From Amorphophallus konjac (taxonomy: Eukaryota; Streptophyta; Magnoliopsida; Alismatales; Araceae), in assembly GCA_022559845.1 (NCBI GenBank), contig CM040118.1, forward strand, positions 446,894,053 through 446,958,052: DNA of 64,000 nucleotides, in the 5' to 3' direction. A model generated the notes under the pieces. That model ran no database searches and had not been told where the DNA came from. It saw only the letters and a list, made by a program, of their open reading frames with translations. The position numbers were made by a program, and so were the translations under genes. This document shows, piece by piece, positions 43,341 to 55,064 of the stretch; position 1 is the stretch's first letter; each line of letters opens with the position of its first letter.

Positions 43341-46300
43341 GATGATGACAAACTTAGTGATGATGACAAACTTAATGATGATACAATAGAGTGGCACAGA
43401 TATTCTTCTCCCCCTGTCACACACAATCATCAATCTTTCTCTCCCTTTGACATTATCAAAAAAAATGGGATAATACAAATTTTTCTCCCCCTGTGACATG
43501 AGCAACAATATCAACAAGCTGGAAGAAGCCAACGAAGAAAGAACAAGCATATCTCCCCCTTTGAAATAGCAGTAGCACACCTTAGAAAGAGAGATGAAGC
43601 AAGAGCAGATCATGGACTAGTAAATCAATATGATTCCAATCAGAGGAAATCAATTGGTTATTAGTCTCACAAATCAATGTGATACCATCCAAAGTAAATA
43701 CAGTCAAGTATGTATTGATACCGATTGAAGGTAATGATTGGCCTCAAGGATATGAACCAGTGGAGGAAGATGGTTATAAGATGAGGTGTTCAGCATGATA
43801 GCATATAAGATCTAGAACCCATGTCAGATTTTCTCAACAAGCAAGAGCAAAAGGGCATATCAAAAAGATTTTCTTTGATTTTCAAATTTTATGATTTTTG
43901 TATTTATCTGGAAGTGCATGAAACTCAATGCAAGCATATAATGACATTATAAATGCATGAAGCTATGTATATGTAGATGACGACTCATGAAGTGCACACA
44001 ATGTAACCAAACAGTTACATATAAACATACATGCAATCTCCCCCGTACATATATAAGAAGGGAATGGGTATAAGAAAGATGCACGAGAGTCATGATAACC
44101 GGAATGCACATGTGTAGCACATGGGATATTGTGCAATTATATAGGAGATTCATGCAATTGTCAATGTAGTCAATCAATTTTCTGAATACATAATAAATCA
44201 AATTTCCAGATGTGTAAGTGAGTAACATGAAAAATGATAGTTGCAATATGGATATTCAGATTTTTAGATCAACACAAGGAGACATTTTACAGACTACACT
44301 TTAATTTTGATAATAACGTATTGGAGGCTTCGCTCTACCACAAAAACTTTCAACATCAAAATTTTAATGATATCACAAGATAATCCGAATTTTTCTAAGA
44401 GTGATCAGGTTCAAATAATTCCTTTTTACGCGAGTCGACGCATGGAGCTCATGCCAGAATCCCCGGTTACTCAGAATACTGAATCATTTTACCTCATTTT
44501 GAACAGAGGTACTTTAGTCAACACTTTTCAGAAATGAACCACATCACGTCTCAGGTGACATGTGCCCAATTTACTTAGTGAGACTAAGCATTGCTCTGTC
44601 TTTCTTTTTCATTCAAGATTTTTCAAAGAAGGATAGGTAGGCAGCTTTTTCCTCAACTGTCTCTTCAACATACATGCAGCAAGTTTAACATCTCGAAAGT
44701 GTTGAAAAGAAATTCATATATCCTTATCTTAAACACTCATTTTCACATTTTCTGTAAGAAGTATATGAATTTGATTCAGCATATATACCGAAAAAATCAT
44801 GAACACATAACAGTGCAACTCCCCCTAAATAGATGCACTTATGAAATATGAACTCCCCCAGAGTGTACGACATGAAGCATATCAATAATGACTCAAATGT
44901 AACATTATTTATCAAGAAATGTGCGGTCTTAAAAATTCCAAAGGATGGGGGTAAATAGCATATAATAGCAAGCAAGCACACAGAGGGAATGTTTGCAACA
45001 TGCAATGCAAATATGTAATGTAATGCAAAATCGCTGATACATTGAATGGATACCAACTGAATTGTATGATACCAATTGAATGAACTAGATGCAGCTAATG
45101 CATAAGTTCTAATGCAATTAGGATATAAGAATATAATGCAATATGCAAAGGCAAGATGCAAAACTTGATTTTCATAATTTCTGGACAGATTTCCTATGAG
45201 GGCATTCGCATTCGAATGATAGACAATCAAGCATTTTCCAAAACATGGCCTTCATGAACAAGGGTGCAAATATGATCAAGAACAAACAATGCAACCCGAT
45301 TGATTTCAAGGATTTATTCAAAAATAGATTTTCAATATCATTTCACAAGTTTGAAGTGAGAAATCATCCACAAGTCAAATGTTTGGATCATTTGATCAAA
45401 AACATATTTTCAATTCAAATAGCTCAGTTCAAGGATTCATTCACGAATCAACCATTTTACTTTTCTGTATTCTAGTACAAGGCGGAGAACCTTGATCCAA
45501 AGACCAACTCACGCATAGTGAGAGTTTCCAGGTGGACGCAATCCACCTTTTCACTCCTTATCATTTGATATACCAGATACTCAGTCAAGTTGAAAAGACC
45601 TCAAGCAATTCAGATTGAAAGATGTTCAAAAATCATCAAAATCTTTAGAGTTTGCAATGCCATTCAAAAAATTTGATAAGTTCATCTCATCATGCTAGTG
45701 AAGATAACATGTCAGATTTCAAGCATTGATACCTGTCAAGTGAGCAACATCACCATAGCAGGCTGGATGAATGACAATTCAAGTTTTAGAATCAATACCT
45801 GAATTCAGCATAAATCACCATGTGCCTTCAATCATGTTACCTCAATAATAGTCTTAAAAGAGACTAGCAGTTCAATGTTAGACCCAAAAATTGAAGTCCT
45901 GAAACTCACACAGCAATGTCTTGATCAACTCAGATATGGCAATTAATAGGAGATGCATTTCCACAAGGATGAGTTCAATTTACAATTTAGAATCATTCAT
46001 TCAAAAAATAAGCTCCCCCTTTCTATGTGCACAACTTACACAATTGACATTTTTGTGTTTTGAAGATCATGCAACCTATGACGTAAATGAACATGTGACT
46101 CATGGTACCAGGCGGAGACACATTCTCACGCATGGTGATAGGCTTCAGACAAGAATGACTTGCCCTTCCTCAAGTCACCATTTGATATACCATGTAGTCA
46201 TGTAATGATAAACAAGCAGATGAATTTTCAGGTTCATGAAATGTAGGCATGCAATGGTAGTTCATGAAAAGTGCAATTTCATTCTAATGACAAAAAAAAA

Positions 46301-47437
46301 TTAATTTTCATTCATGGAGACATGGTTGAAACAAGTGTGAATTTTTCAAATAGAGCTCAGAAGATAATTCTCAATACTTGTGCCTTGAGCATCCATCATC
46401 TTCCAAGTCTTCCACCATGCCTTAGGTACTTGCTTTAGCACGTACAAGGACTTTCACCAGCTTGTTCTTAAGTCGATCCTAGAGGTTGTTCAAGTTCTGG
46501 TATCTCATCTCCTGGTGACAATTGAGAAGGTTTTCATCATTTTTCATCCTTGCAAGGTATTCCTTTCATTGACTCAAACTTGGCCATGACTAGCCCATCA
46601 TCATTTAGATTTTGGGAGTAAAATCTGCATCCAAGGATAAAAAGACTTGATTTGTCAGTTTCGATTCAAATTTATTAACAATGGCATGACAAATTCTTTT
46701 AACAACCAACATCTCCTAGACAGCCCTAGATGCAATGCATGACTCATGTGTGAACCTAAACATTAAGCCTATATGACGAATGCGGTTGCTCCCCCTTAGT
46801 GTGTGCATGAATGTAATATGGTCAATGAAATTCTAATGCAACATATAGTCATGGATGAGATGAAGGCAAGAGAGTTGCATGGGTTATAACATGAGTTCAC
46901 AATGTTGAACTTTTGCATGACAGGATGTGAAGACATATGATTGACTCAATGTATGAATTGAAAATTAATTTGAGTGTTCTCAAAATTCCCCTTCAATAAT
47001 GTGCTACATGACAAGTGGTCTGCATAGAAGTGTGCAACTAACTGTGTATGAAGTGCATGTGAAGGTGTAAGCAGACAACAGCATGTGAAGGTGTATGCAA
47101 ACTCAATATATGTAGTGAAATCGTGATTTGAAGAGTCTTCAAGCTCCCCTATAACAAGATGCTATATGACAAGTGATATATGCACAAATATGTAAACAGC
47201 TATGAATGGAATGTATGTACAGACATATGCAAGACTACATGACTATATGACTCAAAATGAATCAAGACCTTACACAGTCACTGGAGAGAGTAGGAGAGAT
47301 ATCACCTAAGTGCTCAGATTCCATTTTTGTTTTTCTTTTAACCTTGCTTACGCCACTTGACCCGTGTGCCTTACCTTCTTAAATGAAAACATGTTTCATG
47401 CTTCATATTTCCAAGGTACACCTACAAAATAGATTTC
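43341..47437 (-). other. SIR-3 3' region without genes
   Basis: 4.1 kb with no convincing frame. About ten GGGGGAG-type tracts on the minus strand are spread over it (CTCCCCC on plus near 43413, 43484, 43552, 44038, 44820, 44853, 46011 and 46789). Two related blocks at about 45475-45580 and 46090-46200 contain CTCACGCAT hairpins and match SIR-0 blocks. This replaces pol. Confidence 0.7.
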
Positions 47438-49117
47438 TCATTTGCCATTCTTAGGTACCCAAATCCTTTTGGGTCCTTGTGGGTTAGCAGCAACATTGGC
47501 ATGCAATTTCCAATTTTTAACAACATTCAAGCCATTATTTTTCATGAGAAAATAATCATGCTTAACGTTCTCAGATTTGCCAAAGTGATGGAGAGAAGCA
47601 CATGGCATCATAGTTTTCTTTCTTATTGGTTCTACTGGTTTGTGTGGGTGAACATGATGTGTTGAATGGGAGTTCTTTCTCTTCAATAATAACCAGCAAT
47701 GTGAAGTTGTATAACCCCTTTTACCACAATGATTACAGTGCATGGAGGGTTTTGTGATAAAAGATTGCTTTGCATTATTCAAAATAGCTAGGTTTCTACA
47801 TGCTCTCAAATCATCACTTTTCATAATGAAACAGTCATGCATCATGTGTCTAAGTTTTCCATAGTAAAGGCAGGAGACATTTCTTATGTTGGATGCATGG
47901 GATTTTGCATGAAAATTTTTAGCATGCACATTTTGAACATTCACACTGTTTTTCAGATTTGCTTGAGTTATTGGCACAATGGGTTGTTGGGAGTCAGATT
48001 TAGATGTGTTGGGTGTACATGTGGTATGAACAAATGAAGTGTGTAACTTGTTTTCAAATTTCTTTTTGTCCACAGGATTGAACCCCAACCCTTCCCTTTG
48101 AAAATTCACTTCCATTCCTAGCAATTTGTCCAGATTATCTTTGCCATCTACAAATTTAGACAGCGAATCATTCAAGTCAAGAATTTCAGATTGAAGAGAT
48201 GAATTTTGTAATTCAGAATTGGCAAGTTCTTCTTCACAAGTAGAAAGACTAACATTCAACATGACATTGGTAGTCTTAAGGTATTCTACTTCTTGTCTAA
48301 GTTCATCCACATTTTTACATTCTCTAACAACCATAGATTTCCCTTTTTCAAAAATCAACAATCTTTCATAAATAGCATTGTTCAATTCCTTCAGTTTCTC
48401 ATTTTCTTTAACAAGCTTCTCATCATGAATCAGTTCGTTTATCAAGGTTTGGTCATCGGCCATGGAATTCAGTTTGCCTTTCAACTCTTTATTCTCATTT
48501 CTTAAGGAGCTGATTTGATTTTTATGAAATTCAATGTCGAACACATGAGCCTCAATCATTTCCTCTAAATGTGAGCATTTTTTACATGAGAAAACACAGT
48601 TATTTTGTTCAACACTTTTTCTCAATTTCTTATTTTCAGATTTTAACTTCTTGTATTTTTCAACAAGATCATCATATGCAATCAACAAATCTTCATAGCT
48701 AACTTCATCTTCATTATCAGAATCAGAATTTACCTTTGAGCTTATTTCAATTTGCTGATCACTCCCTTGATCACATGTGCCTGCCATAAGACATTCGTCT
48801 TCATGCTCTTGGTTGAAGTCTGCTAATCCATCCAATATTTCCTTCGCGGATCTGCAATGAGAGACAAAGGGAAACTGATTAGAATTGACTGCAACACTTA
48901 ACAACTTTAAAACCAAATAGTTTTGATCATGTTTGAGCTTTTGATTTACAGTCCAGACACATTTATCCTTAGGCAACTCATAAGGACCATATGCAATAAG
49001 CTTCCATAGCTTTGAGTCATATGAGTTGACAAGACTACACATTTTACCTAACCACAAATCAAAATTACAACCATCAAACACCGGTGGAGAGTTCAAGGTG
49101 TACATATTGGTAGTCAT
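47438..49117 (-). CDS. gag: SIR-3 Gag with coiled coil and degenerate zinc knuckles
   Basis: An open 559-codon frame starting 63 bp inside the 5' LTR end. Residues 10-100 are copia Gag (PPVFDGCNFDLWLGKM, LWKLIAYGP, CRSAKEILDGL). There is an acidic stretch near 130-142, and 145-330 is a coiled coil rich in Glu, Lys, Leu and Asn. Three former CCHC knuckles follow, each lacking ligands: CLYYGKLRHMMHDC (416-429, second Cys now Tyr), CNHCGKRGYTTSHC (461-474, His now Tyr), and a remnant from Cys506. The tail GPKRIWVPKNGK is shared with SIR-0. The frame is otherwise undamaged. RNA packaging by this Gag is doubtful given the lost ligands. Confidence 0.88.
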   Translation of the reverse strand: MTTNMYTLNSPPVFDGCNFDLWLGKMCSLVNSYDSKLWKLIAYGPYELPKDKCVWTVNQKLKHDQNYLVLKLLSVAVNSNQFPFVSHCRSAKEILDGLADFNQEHEDECLMAGTCDQGSDQQIEISSKVNSDSDNEDEVSYEDLLIAYDDLVEKYKKLKSENKKLRKSVEQNNCVFSCKKCSHLEEMIEAHVFDIEFHKNQISSLRNENKELKGKLNSMADDQTLINELIHDEKLVKENEKLKELNNAIYERLLIFEKGKSMVVRECKNVDELRQEVEYLKTTNVMLNVSLSTCEEELANSELQNSSLQSEILDLNDSLSKFVDGKDNLDKLLGMEVNFQREGLGFNPVDKKKFENKLHTSFVHTTCTPNTSKSDSQQPIVPITQANLKNSVNVQNVHAKNFHAKSHASNIRNVSCLYYGKLRHMMHDCFIMKSDDLRACRNLAILNNAKQSFITKPSMHCNHCGKRGYTTSHCWLLLKRKNSHSTHHVHPHKPVEPIRKKTMMPCASLHHFGKSENVKHDYFLMKNNGLNVVKNWKLHANVAANPQGPKRIWVPKNGK

Positions 49118-49165
49118 TGATCTGGATCACTCTAGATCGTTAGATCTATAAATAATCGAGCCTTA

Positions 49166-49177
49166 GCTCTGATACCA
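49166..49177 (-). other. SIR-3 primer-binding site (tRNA-iMet)
   Basis: The minus strand reads TGGTATCAGAGC two bases inside the 5' LTR. Confidence 0.95.
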
Positions 49178-50259
49178 GTTGAAGTCCCGCGATCAATGAC
49201 ACCCAAGAGGGGGGTGAATTGGGTGTTTATAAATTTTAAGTAAACTTTTGACCTTTTTGAAATATGTGATAGAATTCTAGTTAAGATATCCAAAACTATT
49301 TGTTCACAAATTAGATTTAACAAACTTAACTTGATGATAATATGGATTAAGAAAGATATACGTGAATAAATCCGGAACAACAATTTACACTAACATTCAC
49401 GTAGAATGGAGGTAGAAGAATTGAATCACACCACACAATCCAAACCACAATGCATGGCACTTTTAAGGTGGTTCGGATGCAACGACGGTAATCCTACATC
49501 CACCCCTCACAAAACCCTGTGAGACTTCACTCGGGGATAAATCCCCAAACGGAGACGACGCTCCAAGCACACATGTAGGACGACGCCTACCCACACACAC
49601 GGGGACGCACCCCAACACACACACACACACACGGAGACGAGGTCTCCAACACGATCCAACAATCGGATCAATAATACAACACACGCTGCGATAGATGCAG
49701 CACACCACACACACACAAGCACCAAGATCTGGATAAAATCACACACACATGCAGATCTAAGAAGACCTACGCACACATGAATGGAACACGACGACCACAC
49801 ACGACCACGGATCTGAAATGATCCACACACACACGGATGTTTGTAGTTTATAAGAAACACAAAACTGAAACTCAAAGCACAATAAGGCACAGTTGAGAAA
49901 AACTCCTGATTTGGCTCCCCCTGAATGTATGTTGATGATCTTTGAGTGATGCTTGCTTCTTCAGTTCATTGGAAGTTGATGGCATCAAATGGACCTTGAA
50001 TCTTCAGCTCTTGGATGGAGAGTTGATCCATGGATCACTATTCATGGCTACAGTAACAGTTTCTTCTTCCTTGGACAACTTCCTTGATGTCCTTGATATT
50101 CGCTTGCTTCTTCTTCCTTAGACAGCTTCCCCTTGATCTTCCTTGAATGCTTGCTTGCTTCTTCACTTCCTTGGAGGTTGCTAGCTTCAGATTTGGCTTG
50201 AAACACCTTGGAGATGGATGAAAATCTTACTGCACGAAGTACTGTTCACGGAGCTACAG

Positions 50260-53200
50260 TGTAACGCCCTGGATCCTTATTAGATTCTTATTAGGTCTTT
50301 CGGATCCTTTTCAGAGAGTTTCGGATCGCTTTTGAGGGTCCTGAGTTGAGTTATACGATCCATGTGGGTTTTTCTCTCGTACAAGTTACGGAATCTTGCG
50401 GTGAGTTTATTTCTCAGTTCATCGACTCGTGGACGCCGCAGTTGCGTTGTACTCTTCCCAAGGATCGTTTCGACTATTTTTGCGTATTTTTCTGAATTAG
50501 TCTATTTTCGGGCTAATTATCGAATTTTCAGAAATTAAGAAATTTTTCTAATTCTTTTCCTTTTTCTTTCCTTCCTCTCTCCTCCCTTCTCATTTCGCCG
50601 CCGCAACCTCTCTCTCCCCCGTTTTCTCTCTTCTCTCGCCCTTCCGGCTCTGGCTGCAGATCGAGGAGGCACGGGCAGGCAGAGGTGATGCTGTAGGAGT
50701 AGTCGGTGCGCGATGGGGCGAGGATCAGATCGTTTTTGGCGCGATCCCAAATGATGGATTCAAAGCCGACGGTCGAGCTCGCGTTGTGGTTTTCGGCATG
50801 ATTTAGTCGCTTTGGCGCACAATTTCTTTGGTGGAGGTAGGGAGACGGATCACCCACTTCCCCTCTACGTTTTCCCTGTAGTTTCACGTCGTTCGGTGCG
50901 AGAACGAGCGAGTTTGGGCTCATTTTAGCAAAACCATAGTTTTGTGGAGTTCGTAGGGTTCGCCAGAAAATGGCGACGAATTTTAGATCAGTTAGTGTCA
51001 ATGGACTCCTTGGAACATCTGCGTTCCATAGTCACTGATTTCGTCGAGTTTGGCGGTCATTCGGGACCGTTAGGAGCCCGGGAAGTTCGGTGACTCCATT
51101 TGGGTTGATTTTGGAAAATCACCCGTTTCTCGCTATTTCTCAGCCAATTCGGCTCCCGTTGGAGTCTATGTGTTGTGTATGATCATCACGGTTGTATTCC
51201 CTTCGTTTCGGAATGAACGGGGCGTGGAAAGGCCACGATCGGGCCGATCCCAAGATTCTCCCGCCGTGACGCCTACACGGTTTAAAAATAGACGTGTAGG
51301 GCTTGGCGCAGCTGGCTTGTGATTGTTTAGTGTAGGTCGGTGGGCGTCTGTGCGGTCGCGCGACAGACTGCCCAGTGGATGGCGCGGCCAGGTGTGAGCC
51401 GTCCAGTCCACTTGAGCGGCTAGCTCCCAGCCGTTCTGTTTCCCCATTGTGTTGAGCGGTCAGGGCTTGACCGCTTAGCACGGTTGACCATGAGTCAACA
51501 GTTTGAGGCGGTTCATGGGGCGGTTACCCCTTAGCCGTCCTGTGTCTTGAGCGGTCCCTTCTCTGACCGTTCTGACTATCGTTTGACCGAGTACTGTAGT
51601 AGGCCGGTTTGTGTCCGACGGCCTCCCTCAGACCGCCTAGTTCCCCTGAGCGGCCTCATGTGGACCGTTTAGTCCATTGAGCGGCCCCTCTGTGACCACC
51701 CAATGAGTTGAGTCTGTAGTTGTATCAATTGGCCGTGAGGGCCTGATCCGTGTTCCTTTGTCTGTGTGTGTATCATAGGATGGTTAGTCAATCCGTGTCG
51801 CGGGTCTTCTATACACCGCTTGGTGGTTTGTCGGGCAAGTCAGCTGGAGTTGACTGAGTCTAGTGGTCATATCTTTGACCGATACAGTCACCTCATGGCC
51901 CTACCCATGACCGCCAGTACCCTTGTCTCTGTGTGCGTGGCGATTCGTCCCTTGACTGCTTGCATCATTAAGCGGCTGAGTGGTAGATCGCTTATGCCCA
52001 GAGTGTAGTTCGTCGATATTTTGGTTTTCTGATGTCTTGGCTTGACCTTGTGATTTGTCGTTCCCATGGATATCTTTTGATGTCCTATGAGGGCTAAGGC
52101 CACGTTATTAGATAGCCAAGAGTTTTCTTGCTTGAAGTAGGATTCTCTTTCCTACTGTAGAATCGTCATTGTTAGGTTCCAGTCAACCCGGGTGACCCAG
52201 TGGTTGACAGATGACCTTGTGTGTGTCTCGACGGTTTCGTCCAGCTCGAGACGTGGTTCTGGATGCCTCGAGGTATCGTCTTACCTCGGTTTACTTGTCC
52301 AGATGTGCTGAGGGTCTTGGTGTTCCCTCATGTCCCCGTGTGTCGTTTTACGCAGTCGTGTCGTTTCCTCTGGCTTAGGATTAGACCGATTGGCGGCTTG
52401 TTCCGCTTTGTACGATGATCTTGACTCCAAGTCATGAAACTCAAGGATCGTTGTGTTAGTAGGTCTAGTTGCCCTGTCCTGAGTCTGTCGGCAATTTTCT
52501 GTGCTGCCTTGGTGCTTCGTGGTACATACGACAGTGCTTCCTTGCCTGTCAGTGCTACAGCACTTTTGTTTTAGAGTTTCTGTCTAGTGAGCCTCCACTA
52601 GTCATAGCTTGATGACACATTACGACGTTTCGACCCACCCGGGAGTGGTGACATGGTGGTTCCCGAGATACGGTTTGTAGGCTAGTTTCCATGGGCTCCC
52701 TTGCCTTGTAGTAGCGTCCTGCTGGGGGAGAAAACTGGCTAGAGGCCTGGCTCAAGGCATTGAGCTTGTGTGTGCACACGTGGTCAGGGGCTTGGACTGA
52801 CACCGACGGGCGTTACCCTATCTAGTCACTCGTTACTGTAGTTCCTGTTCTAGTTCTGAGCGTGTCTTAGTCTCTGTCGTGCTTCAGGCAGCAGCGTAGG
52901 CGAGACACTTGAGGCGCAGCATAAGACGTCAGTGGACGCAGCTGGCTATTCTTCTAGTGAGGAGGTGCTTCTGTCACGTGGCACGTGACTCTCGCGTTTC
53001 TCGTGCGTCGTGACCTTTCCGGGTTAGCCCTCTCGTGATCTTGCCCGAGGTCAGTGTTATGTCGTGTGCACGACGTTCTAGTCGTGTATGTGTGGTCGTG
53101 TCTAGAAGAGCGTGCACGGCAATCGAGTCGCGTATGCTTTAGGGCGTCCGTGTCTGTCTAGATCTTTCTAGGTTTCTTGCCTGTCTCGTAGGTCAGTTTT

Positions 53201-53835
53201 GGGAGCCGAGGTTAGTTCGACAGCTATGTTCTCCTTCAGGTACGGCTTTTCCCTTTTCTTTTAGTTGTTCCTACTCCTTCCGTTCCCAGTTTTCTTTTAC
53301 AGCTTTCTAGTGGTAGTTTCCTGATTTTCCTGCTTTACTACTATTGTTGCTATTTTAGTTGTTCTGTGTTACTGCGTTGTTTTTCAGTGGGGATCCACGT
53401 GACCCCTACTGGGCCAGTGACACGAGGCTCACCCCTGCTTTTCAGGTGGGTGGCGTCGTTTTGCTTTCGCGGTTCCTAGTGTGGCGTGTCTGTAGCTGCC
53501 AGCGGTACCTGCGTCGGGCTTCCCCCGACCTCACTGTACGTCCTTCTTTTCTGTTGACTATACTGCTTGTCTTTCCTTTGGACTGGACTCTGGTATAATT
53601 ATTAAATTTAAACTGTTAATTAAAAAGTAATTTTATTTCTGCTACTTTAGCAACCCGATCTAATGAAATTTAATTGCTTACTGTTATATCTCTGTGGCTT
53701 CAATGTACTACATGACAATCCTTTTTCCCTTCGGAGTTTTAAAGCTCTTGGGAGGCTTCACGGGTTCCAAGTGGTATCGGGTCTGCTCGGTAGTCCTATC
53801 GAGTATGTCCGGTATCCGGGATCCGGGTCGTCACA
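50260..53835 (+). mobile_element. Solo LTR of a different (probably Ty3/gypsy) element
   Basis: 3576 bp, TGTAACGCCC...GGGTCGTCACA, flanked by perfect TSD TACAG (50255-50259 and 53836-53840). No PBS, PPT, second LTR or coding region is inside, so it is a solo LTR left after LTR-LTR recombination. The TGTAACGCCC start and GTCACA end are common in Tekay/Del-type gypsy LTRs (inference, as is the orientation). It contains a pyrimidine-rich stretch (50520-50640) and an array of GAGCGGTC/GACCG units at 51410-51700. Short frames inside it are not genes. Confidence 0.85.
51410..51700. repeat. GAGCGGYC...GACCG inverted-unit array in solo LTR
   Basis: About six units of roughly 27-40 bp, each with TGAGCGG followed 8-12 bases later by GACCG or AGCCG, for example at 51452-51478, 51546-51574 and 51646-51672. 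Confidence 0.6.
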
Positions 53836-55064
53836 TACAGTACCCTCTCCTTCCTCCTTGGACAGCCTCCCCTTGGATCTCTTAGTTCATTAGGGTTTAT
53901 GGCTCCAATGAGATGTTTTACAGCCCTTGAAAGGTCCATGGACAAGCCCCAGACCAGATCCACAAATCATGGTGTAATTGGAGTCATTGGGATTAAACAA
54001 ATGTGCCAAATAATCTCTCCACGAGCTTGAAACAAAAGTCAACAAAAGAGGGCCTCGGGGCTGTCGGTCGACCTGAACCTATGGGGCGGTCGACCGAAAC
54101 ATGCTGCAGACAGAACCATTTTGGTTCTGGCAAAATCGGTCGACCGGCCCTATAGTGGCGGTCGACCGCTAGTCTGTAATTTTTCATCTTTTTGGTTCTG
54201 TCAATCTTGGTCGACCGGCCAAGGTCCGTTGGTCGACCGGAAAGACCCATACCTGCAAAAATGAAGTGTTAGCTCAAAGAAACATATCCATAAGTCAAGA
54301 GCTTCATGTCCTCATCAATTTCATGCATTTTGGGTTTGGTTTAACTTAGTTTATACATTTGGAAGGTTCAAATCAATTAAGCACTTGTTATTACATGAAA
54401 TGTGCTTAAATAAGTTCAATGCTCACTCTTGAAGATTATGCATGAAATGCATTTATGAACAATGCAAAAGACTTATAGAACCTTCATTTGCAAGCCACAT
54501 TCAAGCTAAAGGATTTCATGTTTAAGGTTCATGAATTACATTCTCAACCCAACAAGATATATGCTTCTATGTTCATACAATTAAGGATTGGAACGAGAAA
54601 CTATGCATTCACACAAAACTAAGCCATGCAACCATCGTGCACCTTAAATGTCATAGATCAGGTGTATCAAGGAGTGTATAACAGGGTAAGAGCCTTACCA
54701 AAGGTTCTTGACAGTACATGACATATACCACATGTTTTAGATTATAGAAGAGCAAGGTGCTTATCCACACATTTGGTTCACCAGGTGACTGCCATGAGTT
54801 TGATCCTGCAAGCAAGATAGTCAAGATTAATACCATGCTTGTTTACATTAAAGAGGTTATGAAACCTCTTGCCTCTTGTAAAATCAATTCAATCAAACAG
54901 TAATCAAGACCATGTACCATTGTCATTTGCCATCTCAATCATATGTAAACATGAATGTACACAGTCAACCATAGGTTTAGTTATCATCACTCAATCACAA
55001 ATTAAGTTTAGTTATCATCAAAACCAAACACCAACAATCATCAAAACCATAACTCAACATGAAT

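Larger units (their letters stand above)
41028..55059 (-). mobile_element. SIR-3, gag-only Sirevirus-like element
   Basis: Minus-strand element with perfect TSD TGAAT (41023-41027 and 55060-55064), LTRs 41028-43326 and 49180-55059, PBS at 49166-49177 and PPT at 43327-43340. The two LTRs are each 2299 bp once the 3576-bp solo LTR and its 5-bp TSD are removed from the 5' copy. Internally there is only a Gag gene (49117-47438) followed by 4.1 kb without genes. No enzyme is encoded. Confidence 0.94.
49180..55059 (-). repeat. SIR-3 5' LTR, split by a solo LTR
   Basis: Outer parts 49180-50259 and 53841-55059 align end to end with 41028-43326. It carries the conserved hairpin at 49506-49523 and the GGTCGACC sites at 54065-54242. 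Confidence 0.95.

Noticed and set aside
51140..51481. Small genes in the solo LTR (for example 51140-51481 and 50528-51001)
   Set aside because: Short, no recognisable domain, and inside a bounded LTR with TSDs.
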